From NCBI RefSeq assembly GCF_018881715.1, contig NZ_JACVPW010000001.1:124001-188000 (forward strand): 64,000 nucleotides of DNA, read 5' to 3'. Source of the DNA: Polynucleobacter parvulilacunae (GTDB lineage: Bacteria > Pseudomonadota > Gammaproteobacteria > Burkholderiales > Burkholderiaceae). Below the pieces are notes generated by a model that did no database searches, was not told the DNA's origin, and saw nothing but the letters and a program-made list of their open reading frames with translations. Positions 1 through 9,847 of the stretch are shown piece after piece (positions within the stretch are counted from its first letter, which is position 1; the number at the start of each line of letters is the position of its first letter). The translations under genes and the position numbers were made by a program.

Positions 1-161
1 AAGGCGGCAGAGAAAAAATCAAGTTAGAGTCATCAGCAGGTACTGGTCACTTCTACACAACTTCAAAAAACAAGCGTACTAAGCCTGAGAAAATGGAGAT
101 CATGAAGTTCGATCCAACCATTCGCAAGCACGTTGCTTACAAAGAAACAAAGCTGAAGTAA
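1..161 (+). CDS. rpmG: 50S ribosomal protein L33 (partial, 5' end outside window)
   Basis: The reading frame with codons starting at base 3 gives [15 protein letters not shown] and ends [11 protein letters not shown] before a TAA at 159-161, which is the typical body and end of bacterial L33, a small protein of the large ribosomal subunit. Only the first two to four residues are cut off by the window edge. In betaproteobacteria rpmG usually follows rpmB (L28), so that gene is expected just upstream. No zinc-ribbon cysteines are visible, so this is the cysteine-free form. An intrinsic terminator follows 42 bases later. Confidence 0.95.
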   Translation, partial: GGREKIKLESSAGTGHFYTTSKNKRTKPEKMEIMKFDPTIRKHVAYKETKLK

Positions 162-203
162 GGTATTTATTCGGTATTCATTTAATACTTACTTTCAGTA
201 AGT

Positions 204-232
204 AAAAAACCCGCTACATCAGCGGGTTTTTT
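204..232. terminator. Bidirectional intrinsic terminator between rpmG and the desaturase gene
   Basis: A perfect 12-bp stem (204-215 with 221-232) has a 5-base loop. GC-rich CCCGCT/AGCGGG arms are flanked by six A and six T, so it ends transcripts on both strands. It lies between two convergent genes. Confidence 0.9.
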
Positions 233-294
233 ATTGTCTACAGTTTTGAACTGTATTGTTGAGAGCTTTATTTCTTTCGTTGTTTCTCTTTTGC

Positions 295-1488
295 TTAAGC
301 GTAACGACGAAGCCTCAAAGAGAACTCACGCAAACTCGTTAAGCCGCTTTCTTCTGCGTGCTGACACCAAGTATGAAGCTGAGAAAGCAATTGCTCTTTA
401 GTGGCACTAGAGCGACCCCAAATAGCCTGAAGATCACGGCGCATCTCAATCATTTTGCGTAACTGAGCATTACTCGCCATCAACTCTTCTAGCTTTGCTT
501 TTTCTTGTTCCGTTAAACGAGACTCGTCCTTGGCTAACCATGTACGGGCATCGCCTAAATGAGACGCCAAGACCTGCATGTGCTGCACTTCATTGCTAAA
601 GAAACTACGCAATGTTTTGCTGTAGCGAGCCATGATTTCATAGCGGTTTGCAATGATGGCTTCCAGAGTGTTTTGATCGGCTGGACGCAAATCACTCAAC
701 ACTGGCTTAGGTGGTGTCTTCTTCACGGTAGCCAAACCAACTGCGCTCATGATTTGGATGTACATCCAACCAATATCAAACTCGTACCACTTGTTGGATA
801 ACTTCGCGCTCGTGGCAAAAGTATGGTGATTGTTATGCAGCTCCTCACCGCCAATCAAAATACCCCAAGGCACAATATTTCTGGAGGCATCTTCGCAATC
901 GAAATTACGATAGCCCCAAAAGTGACCGATACCGTTAATTACTCCAGCAGCAGTAATTGGGATCCACAACATTTGCACTGCCCAAACAGTTAAACCAACT
1001 GCACCAAATAAAAATACATCGACGATGAGCATGATGGCAACACCCTGCCAAGAGAACTTGGAGTAGATGTTGTGCTCGACCCAGTCATCTGGAGTGCCAT
1101 GACCAAATTTATCTAAAGTCTCTTGATTTGCCGCTTCTTTTTTATAGAGTTCAGCACCACGAGAGAGAACAGTATTGATACCCAAAACTTGTGGGCTATG
1201 TGGATCATCTACTGTTTCACATTTAGCGTGATGCTTACGATGAATCGCAGCCCACTCTTTAGTAACCATACCCGTTGTTAGCCAAAGCCATAAACGGAAA
1301 AAGTGAGAAACAATCGGATGCAGATCTAAAGCGCGATGCGCTTGGCAACGGTGCAAGAAGATGGTAACTGCAGCAATCGTAATGTGGGTAGCGATTAAGG
1401 TGAAAACAACTATCTTCCACCAAGACCAATCCAAATATCCATTCGCGAGCCAATGGAGGAACAAATCAAAACCTGAAGCTGTATTCAA
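295..1488 (-). CDS. Membrane acyl-CoA/acyl-lipid desaturase (delta-9 type)
   Basis: This 397-residue membrane protein of the fatty-acid desaturase family introduces a double bond into a membrane acyl chain using a di-iron centre. All three histidine boxes are visible: HRCQAH at about 46-51, HRKHH at 83-87 and HNNHH at 218-222, plus NGIGH near 185-189. Hydrophobic segments lie at about 25-45, 62-75 and 150-185. The tail after residue about 260 is hydrophilic and helical, longer than in minimal desaturases. The frame starts with TTG; an AGGGA motif six bases upstream supports it, and no in-frame ATG lies nearby. It stands alone, convergent with rpmG. The exact substrate and regiochemistry cannot be read from sequence. 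Confidence 0.88.
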   Translation of the reverse strand: MNTASGFDLFLHWLANGYLDWSWWKIVVFTLIATHITIAAVTIFLHRCQAHRALDLHPIVSHFFRLWLWLTTGMVTKEWAAIHRKHHAKCETVDDPHSPQVLGINTVLSRGAELYKKEAANQETLDKFGHGTPDDWVEHNIYSKFSWQGVAIMLIVDVFLFGAVGLTVWAVQMLWIPITAAGVINGIGHFWGYRNFDCEDASRNIVPWGILIGGEELHNNHHTFATSAKLSNKWYEFDIGWMYIQIMSAVGLATVKKTPPKPVLSDLRPADQNTLEAIIANRYEIMARYSKTLRSFFSNEVQHMQVLASHLGDARTWLAKDESRLTEQEKAKLEELMASNAQLRKMIEMRRDLQAIWGRSSATKEQLLSQLHTWCQHAEESGLTSLREFSLRLRRYA

Positions 1489-1515
1489 AGGGGGTCCCTA
1501 AAGAGGTCTAAAACT

Positions 1516-3075
1516 CTATTTTAGTTCTTTAGGGGTCTTTTTGTTTTTGACCTTAATCTCTTTTTGATCGTCTTTTTCAGACTTGGGAACTGGAGCGGCA
1601 GCTTTCTTCTGGAATACCGCCCCAAAGAAACCATCTGTCCCATGAATATGTGGCCATAACTGCCACCAAGGATTGTCGAGGCTGCATCCTAAAGGTAATT
1701 TTTCCTTTGGAAACAAAGGCTTAAGAACCTCAGCCGCTGGGACAGCCTCAAATTGTGGGTGGTTTGCCAAAAATTCCTCGGCAATGGCCTGATTTTCTTG
1801 GGGTAATAGGCTACAGGTGGCATAAACCAAGCGACCGCCTGGCTTTAACAGGCGGGCTGCGGAGGCCAAGATGCTTCTTTGCTTTTGGTTTAGCTCCAAC
1901 ACCCCTTCCGGAGTCTGACGCCACTTCAAATCTGGATTGCGGCGCAAAGTACCCATTCCACTACAAGGGGCATCTACTAGGACACGGTCAATTTTTCCGG
2001 CTAAGCGCTTGATCTTGGCGTCGTTCTCGCTATCAATCCACACTGGATGGACATTTGAGAGGCCGCTACGAGCCTGTCTTGGCTTCAAATTGGCCAAGCG
2101 ACGCTCTGATGTATCTAAAGCATACAAACGTCCTGTGGAGCGCATGATCGCTCCAATCGCCAAAGTCTTGCCGCCGGCACCAGCGCAAAAGTCGACAACC
2201 ATCTCGCCGCGCTTAGGAGCGAGCAGATAAGCCAAGAGCTGACTGCCTTCATCTTGCACTTCAAACATGCCGGCTTTAAAGCCCGGGGTATTTTGCAAAG
2301 CAGGTTTACCCATAATGCGCACACCATCAGGCGCGTACGGAGTGGGGATTGCTTGATAGCGACCACCCAATGCATTCATCTGCGCGAGCAATTCTTCGCG
2401 ATTGGTTTTCATGGTGTTCGCACGCAAGTCTAAAAGCGCTGGATACATCAATGACTTAGCGAGTTCTTCACGAGTTTCTTCACCGGGGTATTTACCAAAT
2501 GCATCCCATAACCACTCAGGCAAATTGTTGCGCACGAGAGAATTTAAAGCGGCTGGATCTACAGTTGCAAAACGTTGCAACCATTCATATTCACCAGGCT
2601 TTAGTACGTGAGCCAAGTCAGCGATGGCACTCTCGGCACGGTTCGCAGAACCCAATCCGCCTTCTGATAGAGCAGACAGCAAACCCAATAGGGCTAAGCG
2701 TCTAGCTTGAGAGCCTTCACCGCTAGAAGCAAATTGAGAGAACTCATTTTTACGACGCAAAATAGCAAATGCACTCTCCGCAATCAAGGCACGATCACGA
2801 TTTCCTAACTGCTTTTCTTCTCTGAAATAACGACTCACAACGCGGTCAGCCGGCTGTTCAAAACTCAGCAATTCGGGAAGTAAACGCTCAAGATGAATTG
2901 CATGTTGTGGCAATGCTTTTGCATTCGAAAAATTCTTTTGACCTTCAGGCGCAATTAAATTGCCGCTGGCATTTCTGCGCTCAGGGCGACGCAGCGGATC
3001 TTTTGATTTCGCTGCGTAACTTTTGTGTGGGGCTAGTCTGCTGCCAGATCTACGGGGTGGACGTTCTGCGCTCAT
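1516..3075 (-). CDS. RsmB/NOP-family SAM-dependent rRNA m5C methyltransferase
   Basis: This 519-residue protein carries the RsmB/NOP2/Sun signatures: SAM-binding motif I (CAGAGGKT), the DAPCSGMGT motif and the catalytic YATCSLLPQEN motif, so it should form 5-methylcytosine in rRNA. The N-terminal 100 residues are basic and disordered-looking, followed by a helical region (about 65-130) resembling the N-terminal part of RsmB. The C-terminal tail is lysine-rich. It may be the RsmB orthologue (16S C967) or a paralogue; sequence alone does not decide. Its ATG overlaps the purN stop by four bases (ATGA, 3072-3075), so the two are translationally coupled. Confidence 0.88.
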   Translation of the reverse strand: MSAERPPRRSGSRLAPHKSYAAKSKDPLRRPERRNASGNLIAPEGQKNFSNAKALPQHAIHLERLLPELLSFEQPADRVVSRYFREEKQLGNRDRALIAESAFAILRRKNEFSQFASSGEGSQARRLALLGLLSALSEGGLGSANRAESAIADLAHVLKPGEYEWLQRFATVDPAALNSLVRNNLPEWLWDAFGKYPGEETREELAKSLMYPALLDLRANTMKTNREELLAQMNALGGRYQAIPTPYAPDGVRIMGKPALQNTPGFKAGMFEVQDEGSQLLAYLLAPKRGEMVVDFCAGAGGKTLAIGAIMRSTGRLYALDTSERRLANLKPRQARSGLSNVHPVWIDSENDAKIKRLAGKIDRVLVDAPCSGMGTLRRNPDLKWRQTPEGVLELNQKQRSILASAARLLKPGGRLVYATCSLLPQENQAIAEEFLANHPQFEAVPAAEVLKPLFPKEKLPLGCSLDNPWWQLWPHIHGTDGFFGAVFQKKAAAPVPKSEKDDQKEIKVKNKKTPKELK

Positions 3076-3701
3076 AATTTAAAAAATTGCGACTCCGGGG
3101 GTTGTAACTTCACTTGATTACCTTCTATTCGCAATCGTCCATCGAGGAACCATTTTACGGCCCGCGGGTAAATTTGATGCTCAGCTGCCAAAACACGGGC
3201 AGCCAAGGTGTCGGCATTATCGCCTTCTAGCACTGGAACTGAGGCCTGACAAATAATGGGGCCCTCGTCCACGCCCTCGTTCACAAAATGAACGGTGGCG
3301 CCGTGCTCCTTCACTCCGGCCTCTAAAGCACGCTCATGGGTATGTAAACCGGGGAAAGCAGGCAGTAAGGCTGGATGAATATTAATCAATCGACCCTCGA
3401 AATGACGAATAAAGCTTGGGGTCAAAATCCTCATAAAGCCAGCGAGAACCACCAAATCAGCCCCCAAGGCGTCGATCTGCTCAATTAAGGCCGTATCAAA
3501 GGACTCACGAGTAGCGTGCTCTTTATGTTCAATGGCAAAGGCAGGAATACCCTGCGAGCGAGCAAAATCAAGGCCCTTAGCCGCTGAGTGATTCGCTATG
3601 ACCCCAGCAAAAGTGACTGGCCACCGCTCTTTTTGGGCCGTTTTGACGATGGCCTCGAAATTAGATCCGCGGCCGGAGATTAAGGTGACGATAGAAGGCA
3701 T
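3072..3701 (-). CDS. purN: Phosphoribosylglycinamide formyltransferase
   Basis: PurN (209 residues) transfers a formyl group from 10-formyl-tetrahydrofolate to GAR in de novo purine synthesis. It shows the N-terminal substrate loop SGRGSNFEA, the catalytic NIHPALLPAFPG segment and the VDEGPII motif with the catalytic aspartate. The frame could begin at a GTG at 3707, but the ATG at 3701 gives the usual MPSIVTLISG start and sits exactly where a transcript from the TATATT box at 3713-3708 would begin. I therefore prefer ATG, implying a leaderless mRNA. The gene is divergent from ribF and overlaps the downstream methyltransferase gene by four bases. Confidence 0.95.
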   Translation of the reverse strand: MPSIVTLISGRGSNFEAIVKTAQKERWPVTFAGVIANHSAAKGLDFARSQGIPAFAIEHKEHATRESFDTALIEQIDALGADLVVLAGFMRILTPSFIRHFEGRLINIHPALLPAFPGLHTHERALEAGVKEHGATVHFVNEGVDEGPIICQASVPVLEGDNADTLAARVLAAEHQIYPRAVKWFLDGRLRIEGNQVKLQPPESQFFKL

Positions 3702-3707
3702 GCCCAC

Positions 3708-3713
3708 AATATA
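3708..3713 (-). promoter_or_regulatory. -10 box of purN, predicted leaderless
   Basis: On the minus strand TATATT (5 of 6 consensus bases) is followed by six bases and then the purN ATG at 3701, the position expected for the transcription start. No Shine-Dalgarno motif is present. The -35 region is weak. Confidence 0.55.
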
Positions 3714-3715
3714 AT
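3710..3715 (+). promoter_or_regulatory. -10 box of ribF, overlapping the purN -10
   Basis: A perfect TATAAT on the plus strand shares four bases with the purN -10 on the other strand. It predicts a start near 3722 and a leader of about 19 bases before the ribF GTG. Two polymerases could not use both boxes at once. Confidence 0.5.
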
Positions 3716-3740
3716 TGATGGCTACCCTGAAAGCGATTTT

Positions 3741-4691
3741 GTGAACGTATTCCGTGGCCCCACCCAGTTTTCTGCAGGACCAGCTTGTGCCCTAACCATC
3801 GGCAATTTCGATGGCGTGCACAGGGGTCATCGCGCCCTGCTCAAAGAACTCGTTGATGGCGCCAAGGATCGTGGCCTGGTCAGTTGCGTCATGACCTTTG
3901 AACCACATCCAAAAGAATTCTTTTCTCCAGATCAAGCACCACCCCGCATTCTGAATTTGCGCGACAAATTAGCGGCGCTTGCTAATCTCGGAATTGATCG
4001 GGTAGTGGTAGAACATTTCAACTCAGCATTTGCCAAACTCTCACCCGAAGAATTTGTTTCAGAAATTATTGTCAAACGGTTAAACACAAAGTGGATCTTG
4101 ATTGGTGATGATTTTTGCTATGGCGCAAAACGCGCAGGAAACTTTGCTAGCTTGAAAGCTGCTGGTGAGAAATATGGTTTTGAAGTTTCTAGCATTCAAA
4201 CCATTCAAGAAAATGGTGCACGAATTTCCAGCTCTGCGTTGCGTGCTGCGCTTGCTAGTGGCGACATGCAACAAGCTGAAAAATTATTAGGTCGTCCATA
4301 TGGAATCTCTGGCCATGTGATTCATGGTCAAAAACTAGGGCGTCAACTTGGCTTTCCTACTTTGAACTTAGCGGTCGCCAATCATCTTCATCATCGCAAA
4401 CCAGCTAGCACCGGCATCTTCACTGCGCAGGTTCTCGGCCTATCCGATAAACCGCTACCAGCGGTTGCCAGCTTGGGCGTGAGACCCACAGTAGAAGATG
4501 AAGGCCGAGTATTACTTGAGACACACATCTTTGATTACAACGCAGATTTTTACGGAAAAATTATCACCGTAGAACTATTAGAAAAAATTCGTGACGAGGC
4601 GAAGTACTCGGACCTCGAAACCCTTACAAAAGCGATTGCAGCTGATGCAGCGCATGCCAGAAATTATTTCCAGAAAAAAGCTTATGTCTGA
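3741..4691 (+). CDS. ribF: Bifunctional riboflavin kinase / FMN adenylyltransferase
   Basis: RibF (316 residues) converts riboflavin to FMN and then FAD. The N-terminal adenylyltransferase domain (about 15-180) has the [10 protein letters not shown] nucleotide-binding motif and an ISSSALR motif. The C-terminal flavokinase domain (about 185-312) has [15 protein letters not shown] and [16 protein letters not shown]. The start is GTG, giving the usual MNVFRG-type N-terminus; no upstream ATG fits. It heads the operon ribF-ileS-lspA-coaBC-dut and overlaps ileS by eight bases. No FMN riboswitch is visible in the 39-bp gap to purN. Confidence 0.95.
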   Translation: MNVFRGPTQFSAGPACALTIGNFDGVHRGHRALLKELVDGAKDRGLVSCVMTFEPHPKEFFSPDQAPPRILNLRDKLAALANLGIDRVVVEHFNSAFAKLSPEEFVSEIIVKRLNTKWILIGDDFCYGAKRAGNFASLKAAGEKYGFEVSSIQTIQENGARISSSALRAALASGDMQQAEKLLGRPYGISGHVIHGQKLGRQLGFPTLNLAVANHLHHRKPASTGIFTAQVLGLSDKPLPAVASLGVRPTVEDEGRVLLETHIFDYNADFYGKIITVELLEKIRDEAKYSDLETLTKAIAADAAHARNYFQKKAYV

Positions 4692-7545
4692 AAAAGAAAA
4701 CTCTTATCCCGTCAATCTACTAGATACCTCTTTCCCAATGCGAGGAGATCTAGCCAAGCGTGAACCACAATGGGTAGCGGGATGGCAAAAGAATAAGCTC
4801 TACGAAAAGATTCGTGCAGCCCATGCTAATCAGCCAAAGTTCATTCTGCATGACGGCCCTCCATATGCCAACGGCGATATTCATATTGGTCACGCGGTTA
4901 ATAAGATTCTGAAAGACATGATCGTCAAGTCTCGCTGGCTCATGGGCTTTGACTCTGTATATGTACCTGGCTGGGACTGCCACGGCATGCCAATTGAGAT
5001 TCAGATTGAAAAAGAGTTTGGCAAAAACCTGCCGACCGCTGAAGTGCAATCTAAAGCACGTGCTTATGCACACGTCCAAGTCGAGAAGCAGAAGAAAGAC
5101 TTTGAGCGTCTAGGTGTTCTGGGAGACTGGAACAACCCTTACCTCACCATGAACTTCCGCAACGAAGCCGATGAAATCCGCGCTCTTGGAAAGATCTGGG
5201 AGAAGGGTTATGTCTTCCGAGGCTTAAAGCCTGTGAACTGGTGTTTTGATTGCGGCTCCGCCCTTGCCGAAGCCGAAGTGGAATATCAAGACAAGACTGA
5301 CCCCACAGTTGACGTTGGCTTTGCGTTTGATGGTGCGCAGCGTCCACAACTGGCAAAAGTATTTGGACTTCCTGAGCTACCAAATAAACCAGGGCAGATT
5401 GTCATCTGGACAACTACTCCTTGGACTATTCCAGCTAACCAGGCAATGAACGTTCACCCAGAGCTTACTTATGCACTGGTAGATGTTGGCGATAAATTAT
5501 TAATTCTCGCAAAAGACCGTGTTGAAACTTGCCTTCAAGACTATGGCCTAGAAGGCAAAGTACTTGCCACATGCCTAGGTGCGCAATTAGCCAATATTTC
5601 TTTCTGGCACCCATTAGCACCTTTGCATGAAGGTTACAAACGCCTCTCACCAATCTACCCGGCCGAATACGTCACGCTTGATACTGGTACTGGCATCGTT
5701 CACTCTGCACCTGCTTATGGTGAGGAAGACTTTAAATCCTGCAAAGCAAACAAACTTGCTGACAAAGACATCTTGAACCCAGTCATGGGCAATGGTGTGT
5801 ATGCCTCATGGTTGCCACTCTTTGCCAATGAATATATCTGGAAAGCAAATCCAAAGATTGTCGAAGCTATGCGTGAAGCAGGTAGCCTACTGCGCGATAA
5901 AACTTATACCCACTCATACATGCATTGCTGGCGCCATAAGTCACCCATCATTTACCGCGCAACCTCACAATGGTTTGCGAGCATGGATAAAAAACCATCT
6001 GATGGTAAAGCCAGTTTGCGTGAAACCGCACTAGCAGGCATTGAAAGCACCGAGTTCTTCCCAGCCTGGGGCAAGCAACGTCTCAACAGCATGATTGCCA
6101 ATCGTCCCGACTGGACTTTGTCACGTCAGCGCCAATGGGGTGTACCAATGGCTTTCTTTGTGCACAAAGAAAGTGGTGAGCCACATCCACGTACTGTCGA
6201 ACTTCTGGAAGAAATTGCTAAGCGCGTAGAAAAAGAAGGTATCGAGGCTTGGCAAAAATTGGAGGCTGCTGAACTGCTTGGCGAAGAAGCTGCGCAATAC
6301 GAAAAGAACCGTGACACCTTAGACGTCTGGTTTGACTCTGGCACAACGCACTGGCACGTCATTCGCGGCTCACACCGTGACGAATTACTTACCGCGGATA
6401 CAGCAACACCAAACGGTCGCTTGGCTGATTTATACCTTGAGGGCTCAGACCAACATCGAGGCTGGTTCCACTCCTCCTTGCTGACGGGCGCCATGCTGGA
6501 TGGCAAGCCGCCATACAAAGCATTATTGACTCACGGCTTTACTGTTGATGGTCAAGGCCGCAAGATGAGCAAGTCCGTAGGGAATGTCATTGCTCCACAA
6601 CAAGTTGCAGATAAGTTGGGTGCTGAGATCATCCGCCTCTGGGTTGCTTCAACAGACTACTCTGGTGAGATGACCATCTCTGATGAAATTCTCAAACGCG
6701 TTACTGAGAGCTATCGCCGTATTCGTAACACCCTGCGCTTCTTATTGGCCAATCTCTCTGATTTTGATCCTAGCAAGCACACGATGTCAGCTGATCAATG
6801 GCTTGAGATTGATCGCTATGCGGTTGCTCTTGCTAATCAATTACAGAGCGATGTTGAAGCGCATTACAAGGCATATGAATTCCAGCCAGCAGTAGCTCGC
6901 ATGTTGACTTTCTGCTCTGAAGATTTAGGCGGCTTCTATCTGGATATCCTTAAGGACCGCCTCTATACGAGTGCGCCCGATTCTCCTGATCGCCGCGCTG
7001 CACAGAACGCTCTCTTCCACATCACTCGCAATCTCTTGAAGTGGCTATCACCATTCCTCTCCTTCACTGCAGAAGAAGCCTGGAAGGATTTCCCGCACGG
7101 ATCAGGAATCAAGCCTGCTGAATCTATCTTTATGGAAGAGTTTGGCGACTTCCCACAAATCGCTCATGCTGATGAGTTGCTCGCAAAGTGGGAGCGTATT
7201 CGCGAAATTCGCTCTGAAGTAACCAAGGCCATTGAAGTTGAGCGCGAAGCAGGTAATGTTGGCTCATCATTGCAGGCTGAACTCACTATCAAATTAGGTG
7301 ACGTGGACTTTGCGATTTTGCATTCATTAGAAGATGATCTGCGTTTTGTCACCATCACCTCTAGCGCCAATATTGAACTCAGCAACGAGGGTCTAGAAGT
7401 ATTGGTAAGGGGTAGTCAATATAAGAAGTGTGGTCGCTGCTGGCATCACACCAAAGATGTTGGTAGCAACACCGAACATGTAGAGTTGTGTGGTCGTTGT
7501 ATTAGCAACTTATTCGGTGATGGCGATCATCGCCTCTTTGCCTAA
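4684..7545 (+). CDS. ileS: Isoleucyl-tRNA synthetase
   Basis: IleS (953 residues) charges tRNA-Ile. The class I signatures are present: [15 protein letters not shown] (HIGH) near residue 65 and [11 protein letters not shown] (KMSKS) near 620. The CP1 editing domain lies between, with [13 protein letters not shown] and the [12 protein letters not shown] motif. A C-terminal zinc knuckle (CGRCWHH ... CGRC) is typical of the bacterial eukaryote-unlike subtype. The frame is open further upstream, but the ATG at 4684 gives the conserved [20 protein letters not shown] start. It overlaps the ribF stop by eight bases and is followed after seven bases by lspA, the gene pair seen in many proteobacteria. 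Confidence 0.97.
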   Translation: MSEKENSYPVNLLDTSFPMRGDLAKREPQWVAGWQKNKLYEKIRAAHANQPKFILHDGPPYANGDIHIGHAVNKILKDMIVKSRWLMGFDSVYVPGWDCHGMPIEIQIEKEFGKNLPTAEVQSKARAYAHVQVEKQKKDFERLGVLGDWNNPYLTMNFRNEADEIRALGKIWEKGYVFRGLKPVNWCFDCGSALAEAEVEYQDKTDPTVDVGFAFDGAQRPQLAKVFGLPELPNKPGQIVIWTTTPWTIPANQAMNVHPELTYALVDVGDKLLILAKDRVETCLQDYGLEGKVLATCLGAQLANISFWHPLAPLHEGYKRLSPIYPAEYVTLDTGTGIVHSAPAYGEEDFKSCKANKLADKDILNPVMGNGVYASWLPLFANEYIWKANPKIVEAMREAGSLLRDKTYTHSYMHCWRHKSPIIYRATSQWFASMDKKPSDGKASLRETALAGIESTEFFPAWGKQRLNSMIANRPDWTLSRQRQWGVPMAFFVHKESGEPHPRTVELLEEIAKRVEKEGIEAWQKLEAAELLGEEAAQYEKNRDTLDVWFDSGTTHWHVIRGSHRDELLTADTATPNGRLADLYLEGSDQHRGWFHSSLLTGAMLDGKPPYKALLTHGFTVDGQGRKMSKSVGNVIAPQQVADKLGAEIIRLWVASTDYSGEMTISDEILKRVTESYRRIRNTLRFLLANLSDFDPSKHTMSADQWLEIDRYAVALANQLQSDVEAHYKAYEFQPAVARMLTFCSEDLGGFYLDILKDRLYTSAPDSPDRRAAQNALFHITRNLLKWLSPFLSFTAEEAWKDFPHGSGIKPAESIFMEEFGDFPQIAHADELLAKWERIREIRSEVTKAIEVEREAGNVGSSLQAELTIKLGDVDFAILHSLEDDLRFVTITSSANIELSNEGLEVLVRGSQYKKCGRCWHHTKDVGSNTEHVELCGRCISNLFGDGDHRLFA

Positions 7546-7552
7546 GACACCC

Positions 7553-8044
7553 ATGAAAAGCCTTGCTCTACTTCGTTATCTCGCAATTGCGATCATCGTG
7601 CTATTGCTAGATCAACTCAGCAAGTGGTCAGCGCTGAGTAATTTACAAATGGGCGTGCCTGAACCAGTTGTGCCATTTTTAAACTGGTTGTTACTATTTA
7701 ATCCAGGGGCAGCATTTTCATTTCTAGCGCAAGGCACTGGTTGGCAACGCTGGTTCTTCACTAGTCTTGGCTTAGTAGCATCTATTTATATTATCTGGCT
7801 GCTATATAAAAGCCGAAGTGACAAACTCCTCTGCGTTGCCCTGAGCTTGATCTTGGGTGGTGCTTTAGGGAATGTCTTAGATCGCGTAACGTATGGTGCG
7901 GTTGTCGACTTTATTGACGTGTATTACGGCAACTGGCATTGGCCTGCATTTAATATTGCTGATAGCGCCATCTGTATTGGTGCCGCCCTCATCATTTGCG
8001 GTGAATTACGCAAGTCATTTGGCAAATCTGCCCAATCCCATTAA
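7553..8044 (+). CDS. lspA: Lipoprotein signal peptidase (signal peptidase II)
   Basis: LspA (163 residues) is the inner-membrane aspartyl protease that removes the signal peptide of lipid-modified prolipoproteins. Four hydrophobic segments are visible, starting with LALLRYLAIAIIVLLLDQLSK. The conserved regions GNVLDRVTYGAVVDFIDV and FNIADSAI hold the two catalytic aspartates. The ATG at 7553, seven bases after the ileS stop, gives the family's normal length; an upstream extension within ileS would add 21 residues with no family support. It is co-transcribed with ileS and is the target class inhibited by globomycin in other bacteria. Confidence 0.95.
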   Translation: MKSLALLRYLAIAIIVLLLDQLSKWSALSNLQMGVPEPVVPFLNWLLLFNPGAAFSFLAQGTGWQRWFFTSLGLVASIYIIWLLYKSRSDKLLCVALSLILGGALGNVLDRVTYGAVVDFIDVYYGNWHWPAFNIADSAICIGAALIICGELRKSFGKSAQSH

Positions 8045-8053
8045 GCTGGCGCC

Positions 8054-9265
8054 ATGCAATCACTTTTAAATAAGAAGATCGTTCTTGGCATCTCGGGTGG
8101 CATAGCAGCCTATAAAGCCCCTGAGCTCGCACGCCAACTAATGCAAGAAGGCGCATCAGTGCAAGTGGTGATGACTGAAGCCGCCCAGCAATTTGTGACG
8201 CCAGTCACGATGCAGGCGCTTACTGGCAACCCGGTTTATTTAAGCCAATGGGATAGCAGCATTCCAAACAATATGGCGCACATTGAGTTGTCTCGCTCAG
8301 CAGATGCTATTTTGATTGCACCAGCAAGTGCTGATCTAATGGCCAAGCTTTCGTTAGGTTTGGCAGACGATCTATTGACTACGCTTTGCCTCGCAAGAGA
8401 TTGCCCTCTCTTGCTAACCCCAGCCATGAACAAGCAAATGTGGGAGCATGCCGCGACCCAGAGAAGCGCAAAACGACTTGCTGATGATGGCGTTACCCTT
8501 CTTGGCCCCGCTAGCGGTTTCCAAGCCTGTGGCGAAGTAGGCATGGGCAGAATGCTCGAGCCTACTGAAATTACTGAACAAGTGATTGCCTTCTTTCAGA
8601 AAAAATCTTTAGCCGGCAAAAAAGTCTTGATTACTGCTGGCCCCACATTTGAAGCAATTGATCCAGTACGCGGCATCACCAATCACAGTTCCGGCAAGAT
8701 GGGTTTTGCCATTGCAAGAGCGGCTATTGAAGCTGGCGCCCAAGTGCATTTAATTGCAGGACCATGCGCCCTTTCAACGCCACTTGAAGCTACCGGAAAA
8801 GTTACACGCACTAATGTCATTAGCGCCAAGGAAATGCATGCAGCTACCTTAAGCGCAATAGACTGCGATGTCTTCTTTGCAGTAGCTGCCGTTGCTGACT
8901 GGGGTATTGCTAAGCCAGCCAAAGAAAAGATCAAGCGCCAAGGAAAAGAGGCACCAAGCATCGAATTTTCAGCTAACCCAGATATTCTGCTTGACGTTGC
9001 CAAGACTGTAAAAACCAAGGGCGGTAAACCTCACCCTTACTGTGTAGGCTTTGCAGCCGAATCTACCGATCTAGAGAAGCACGCCGATGAAAAGCGCAAG
9101 CGTAAAGACATTCCGATGATTGTTGGCAATATTGGTCCAGATACCTTTGGAAGTGATCTAAATCAGTTACTTGTCATTGATGCCAGCGGCAGCAAAAAAA
9201 TTGCTAAAGCAGAAAAGATTCAATTAGCACGCCAGCTTATTCAAATCGTAGCCAAGAAAATCTAA
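8054..9265 (+). CDS. coaBC: Bifunctional phosphopantothenoylcysteine decarboxylase / phosphopantothenate-cysteine ligase
   Basis: CoaBC (403 residues) joins cysteine to 4'-phosphopantothenate and decarboxylates the product on the way to coenzyme A. The N-terminal FMN-dependent CoaC half shows [16 protein letters not shown], the [10 protein letters not shown] motif with the active-site histidine, PAMNKQMW, and the cysteine-bearing [13 protein letters not shown]. The C-terminal CoaB half begins at about 190 with [19 protein letters not shown], followed by SSGKMG and AAVADW. It sits nine bases after lspA and 53 before dut, a coaBC-dut order common in proteobacteria. panB, an earlier step of the same pathway, is elsewhere in the window at 27.2 kb. 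Confidence 0.95.
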   Translation: MQSLLNKKIVLGISGGIAAYKAPELARQLMQEGASVQVVMTEAAQQFVTPVTMQALTGNPVYLSQWDSSIPNNMAHIELSRSADAILIAPASADLMAKLSLGLADDLLTTLCLARDCPLLLTPAMNKQMWEHAATQRSAKRLADDGVTLLGPASGFQACGEVGMGRMLEPTEITEQVIAFFQKKSLAGKKVLITAGPTFEAIDPVRGITNHSSGKMGFAIARAAIEAGAQVHLIAGPCALSTPLEATGKVTRTNVISAKEMHAATLSAIDCDVFFAVAAVADWGIAKPAKEKIKRQGKEAPSIEFSANPDILLDVAKTVKTKGGKPHPYCVGFAAESTDLEKHADEKRKRKDIPMIVGNIGPDTFGSDLNQLLVIDASGSKKIAKAEKIQLARQLIQIVAKKI

Positions 9266-9318
9266 ACTCAATTCTTTGTAGTTTTTTACTCTCTATACCC
9301 ACTGCTTTAGGAAATTTC

Positions 9319-9768
9319 ATGCAATCCCTTCAAGTCAAAATTCTCGATGAACGCATGCGCGATCAGTTGCCTGCTTATGGCACCCCTGGAAGCGCTGGAC
9401 TAGATCTGCGTGCCTGCATTGATCAAGCAATTGAGATTGCCCCTGGTCAAACCGTACTGGTACCTACTGGCCTAGCAATCTATGTTGAAGATCCACGCTA
9501 TGCTGCATTTATTCTTCCGCGCTCTGGCTTAGGTCACAAGCATGGCATCGTTCTTGGTAACTTAGTTGGTCTGATTGATTCCGACTATCAAGGCCAACTG
9601 ATGGTGAGCACCTGGAACCGTGGCTCTACCGCATTCAAGCTAGAGCCTATGGAGCGCCTTGCTCAATTGGTAGTGATGCCCGTGCAACAGGTTGAACTCA
9701 AAGTTGTAGAGGAGTTCACCGAGAGCAGTCGTGGTGCTGGTGGTTTTGGCAGCACCGGTAGAGCCTAA
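9319..9768 (+). CDS. dut: dUTP diphosphatase (dUTPase)
   Basis: The trimeric dUTPase (149 residues) hydrolyses dUTP to dUMP and PPi, keeping uracil out of DNA and supplying thymidylate synthesis. All five motifs are in order: [42 protein letters not shown] and the C-terminal P-loop-like GAGGFGSTG that closes over the active site. Its length is standard. It is the last gene of the ribF operon and is followed by a strong terminator shared with the convergent small gene. Confidence 0.97.
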   Translation: MQSLQVKILDERMRDQLPAYGTPGSAGLDLRACIDQAIEIAPGQTVLVPTGLAIYVEDPRYAAFILPRSGLGHKHGIVLGNLVGLIDSDYQGQLMVSTWNRGSTAFKLEPMERLAQLVVMPVQQVELKVVEEFTESSRGAGGFGSTGRA

Positions 9769-9805
9769 GTCAAATACCTCTAGTGTCCAGATTTTTGGGC
9801 AAACA

Positions 9806-9829
9806 AAAAGCCACTCTTGAGTGGCTTTT
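9806..9829. terminator. Bidirectional terminator between dut and the Hc1-like gene
   Basis: The stem AAAAGCCACT (9806-9815) pairs with AGTGGCTTTT (9820-9829) across a four-base loop. A T-rich tract follows on the plus strand and TTTTTG on the minus strand. It serves both convergent genes. Confidence 0.88.
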
Positions 9830-9847
9830 CTTTTTAAGCAAGAATGC

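Noticed and set aside
3720..3743. FMN riboswitch upstream of ribF
   Set aside because: The 39-base gap is too short for the FMN aptamer and holds overlapping -10 boxes.
4591..4683. Upstream extension of ileS by 31 codons
   Set aside because: It lies inside ribF, has no IleS similarity, and the ATG at 4684 gives the conserved N-terminus.
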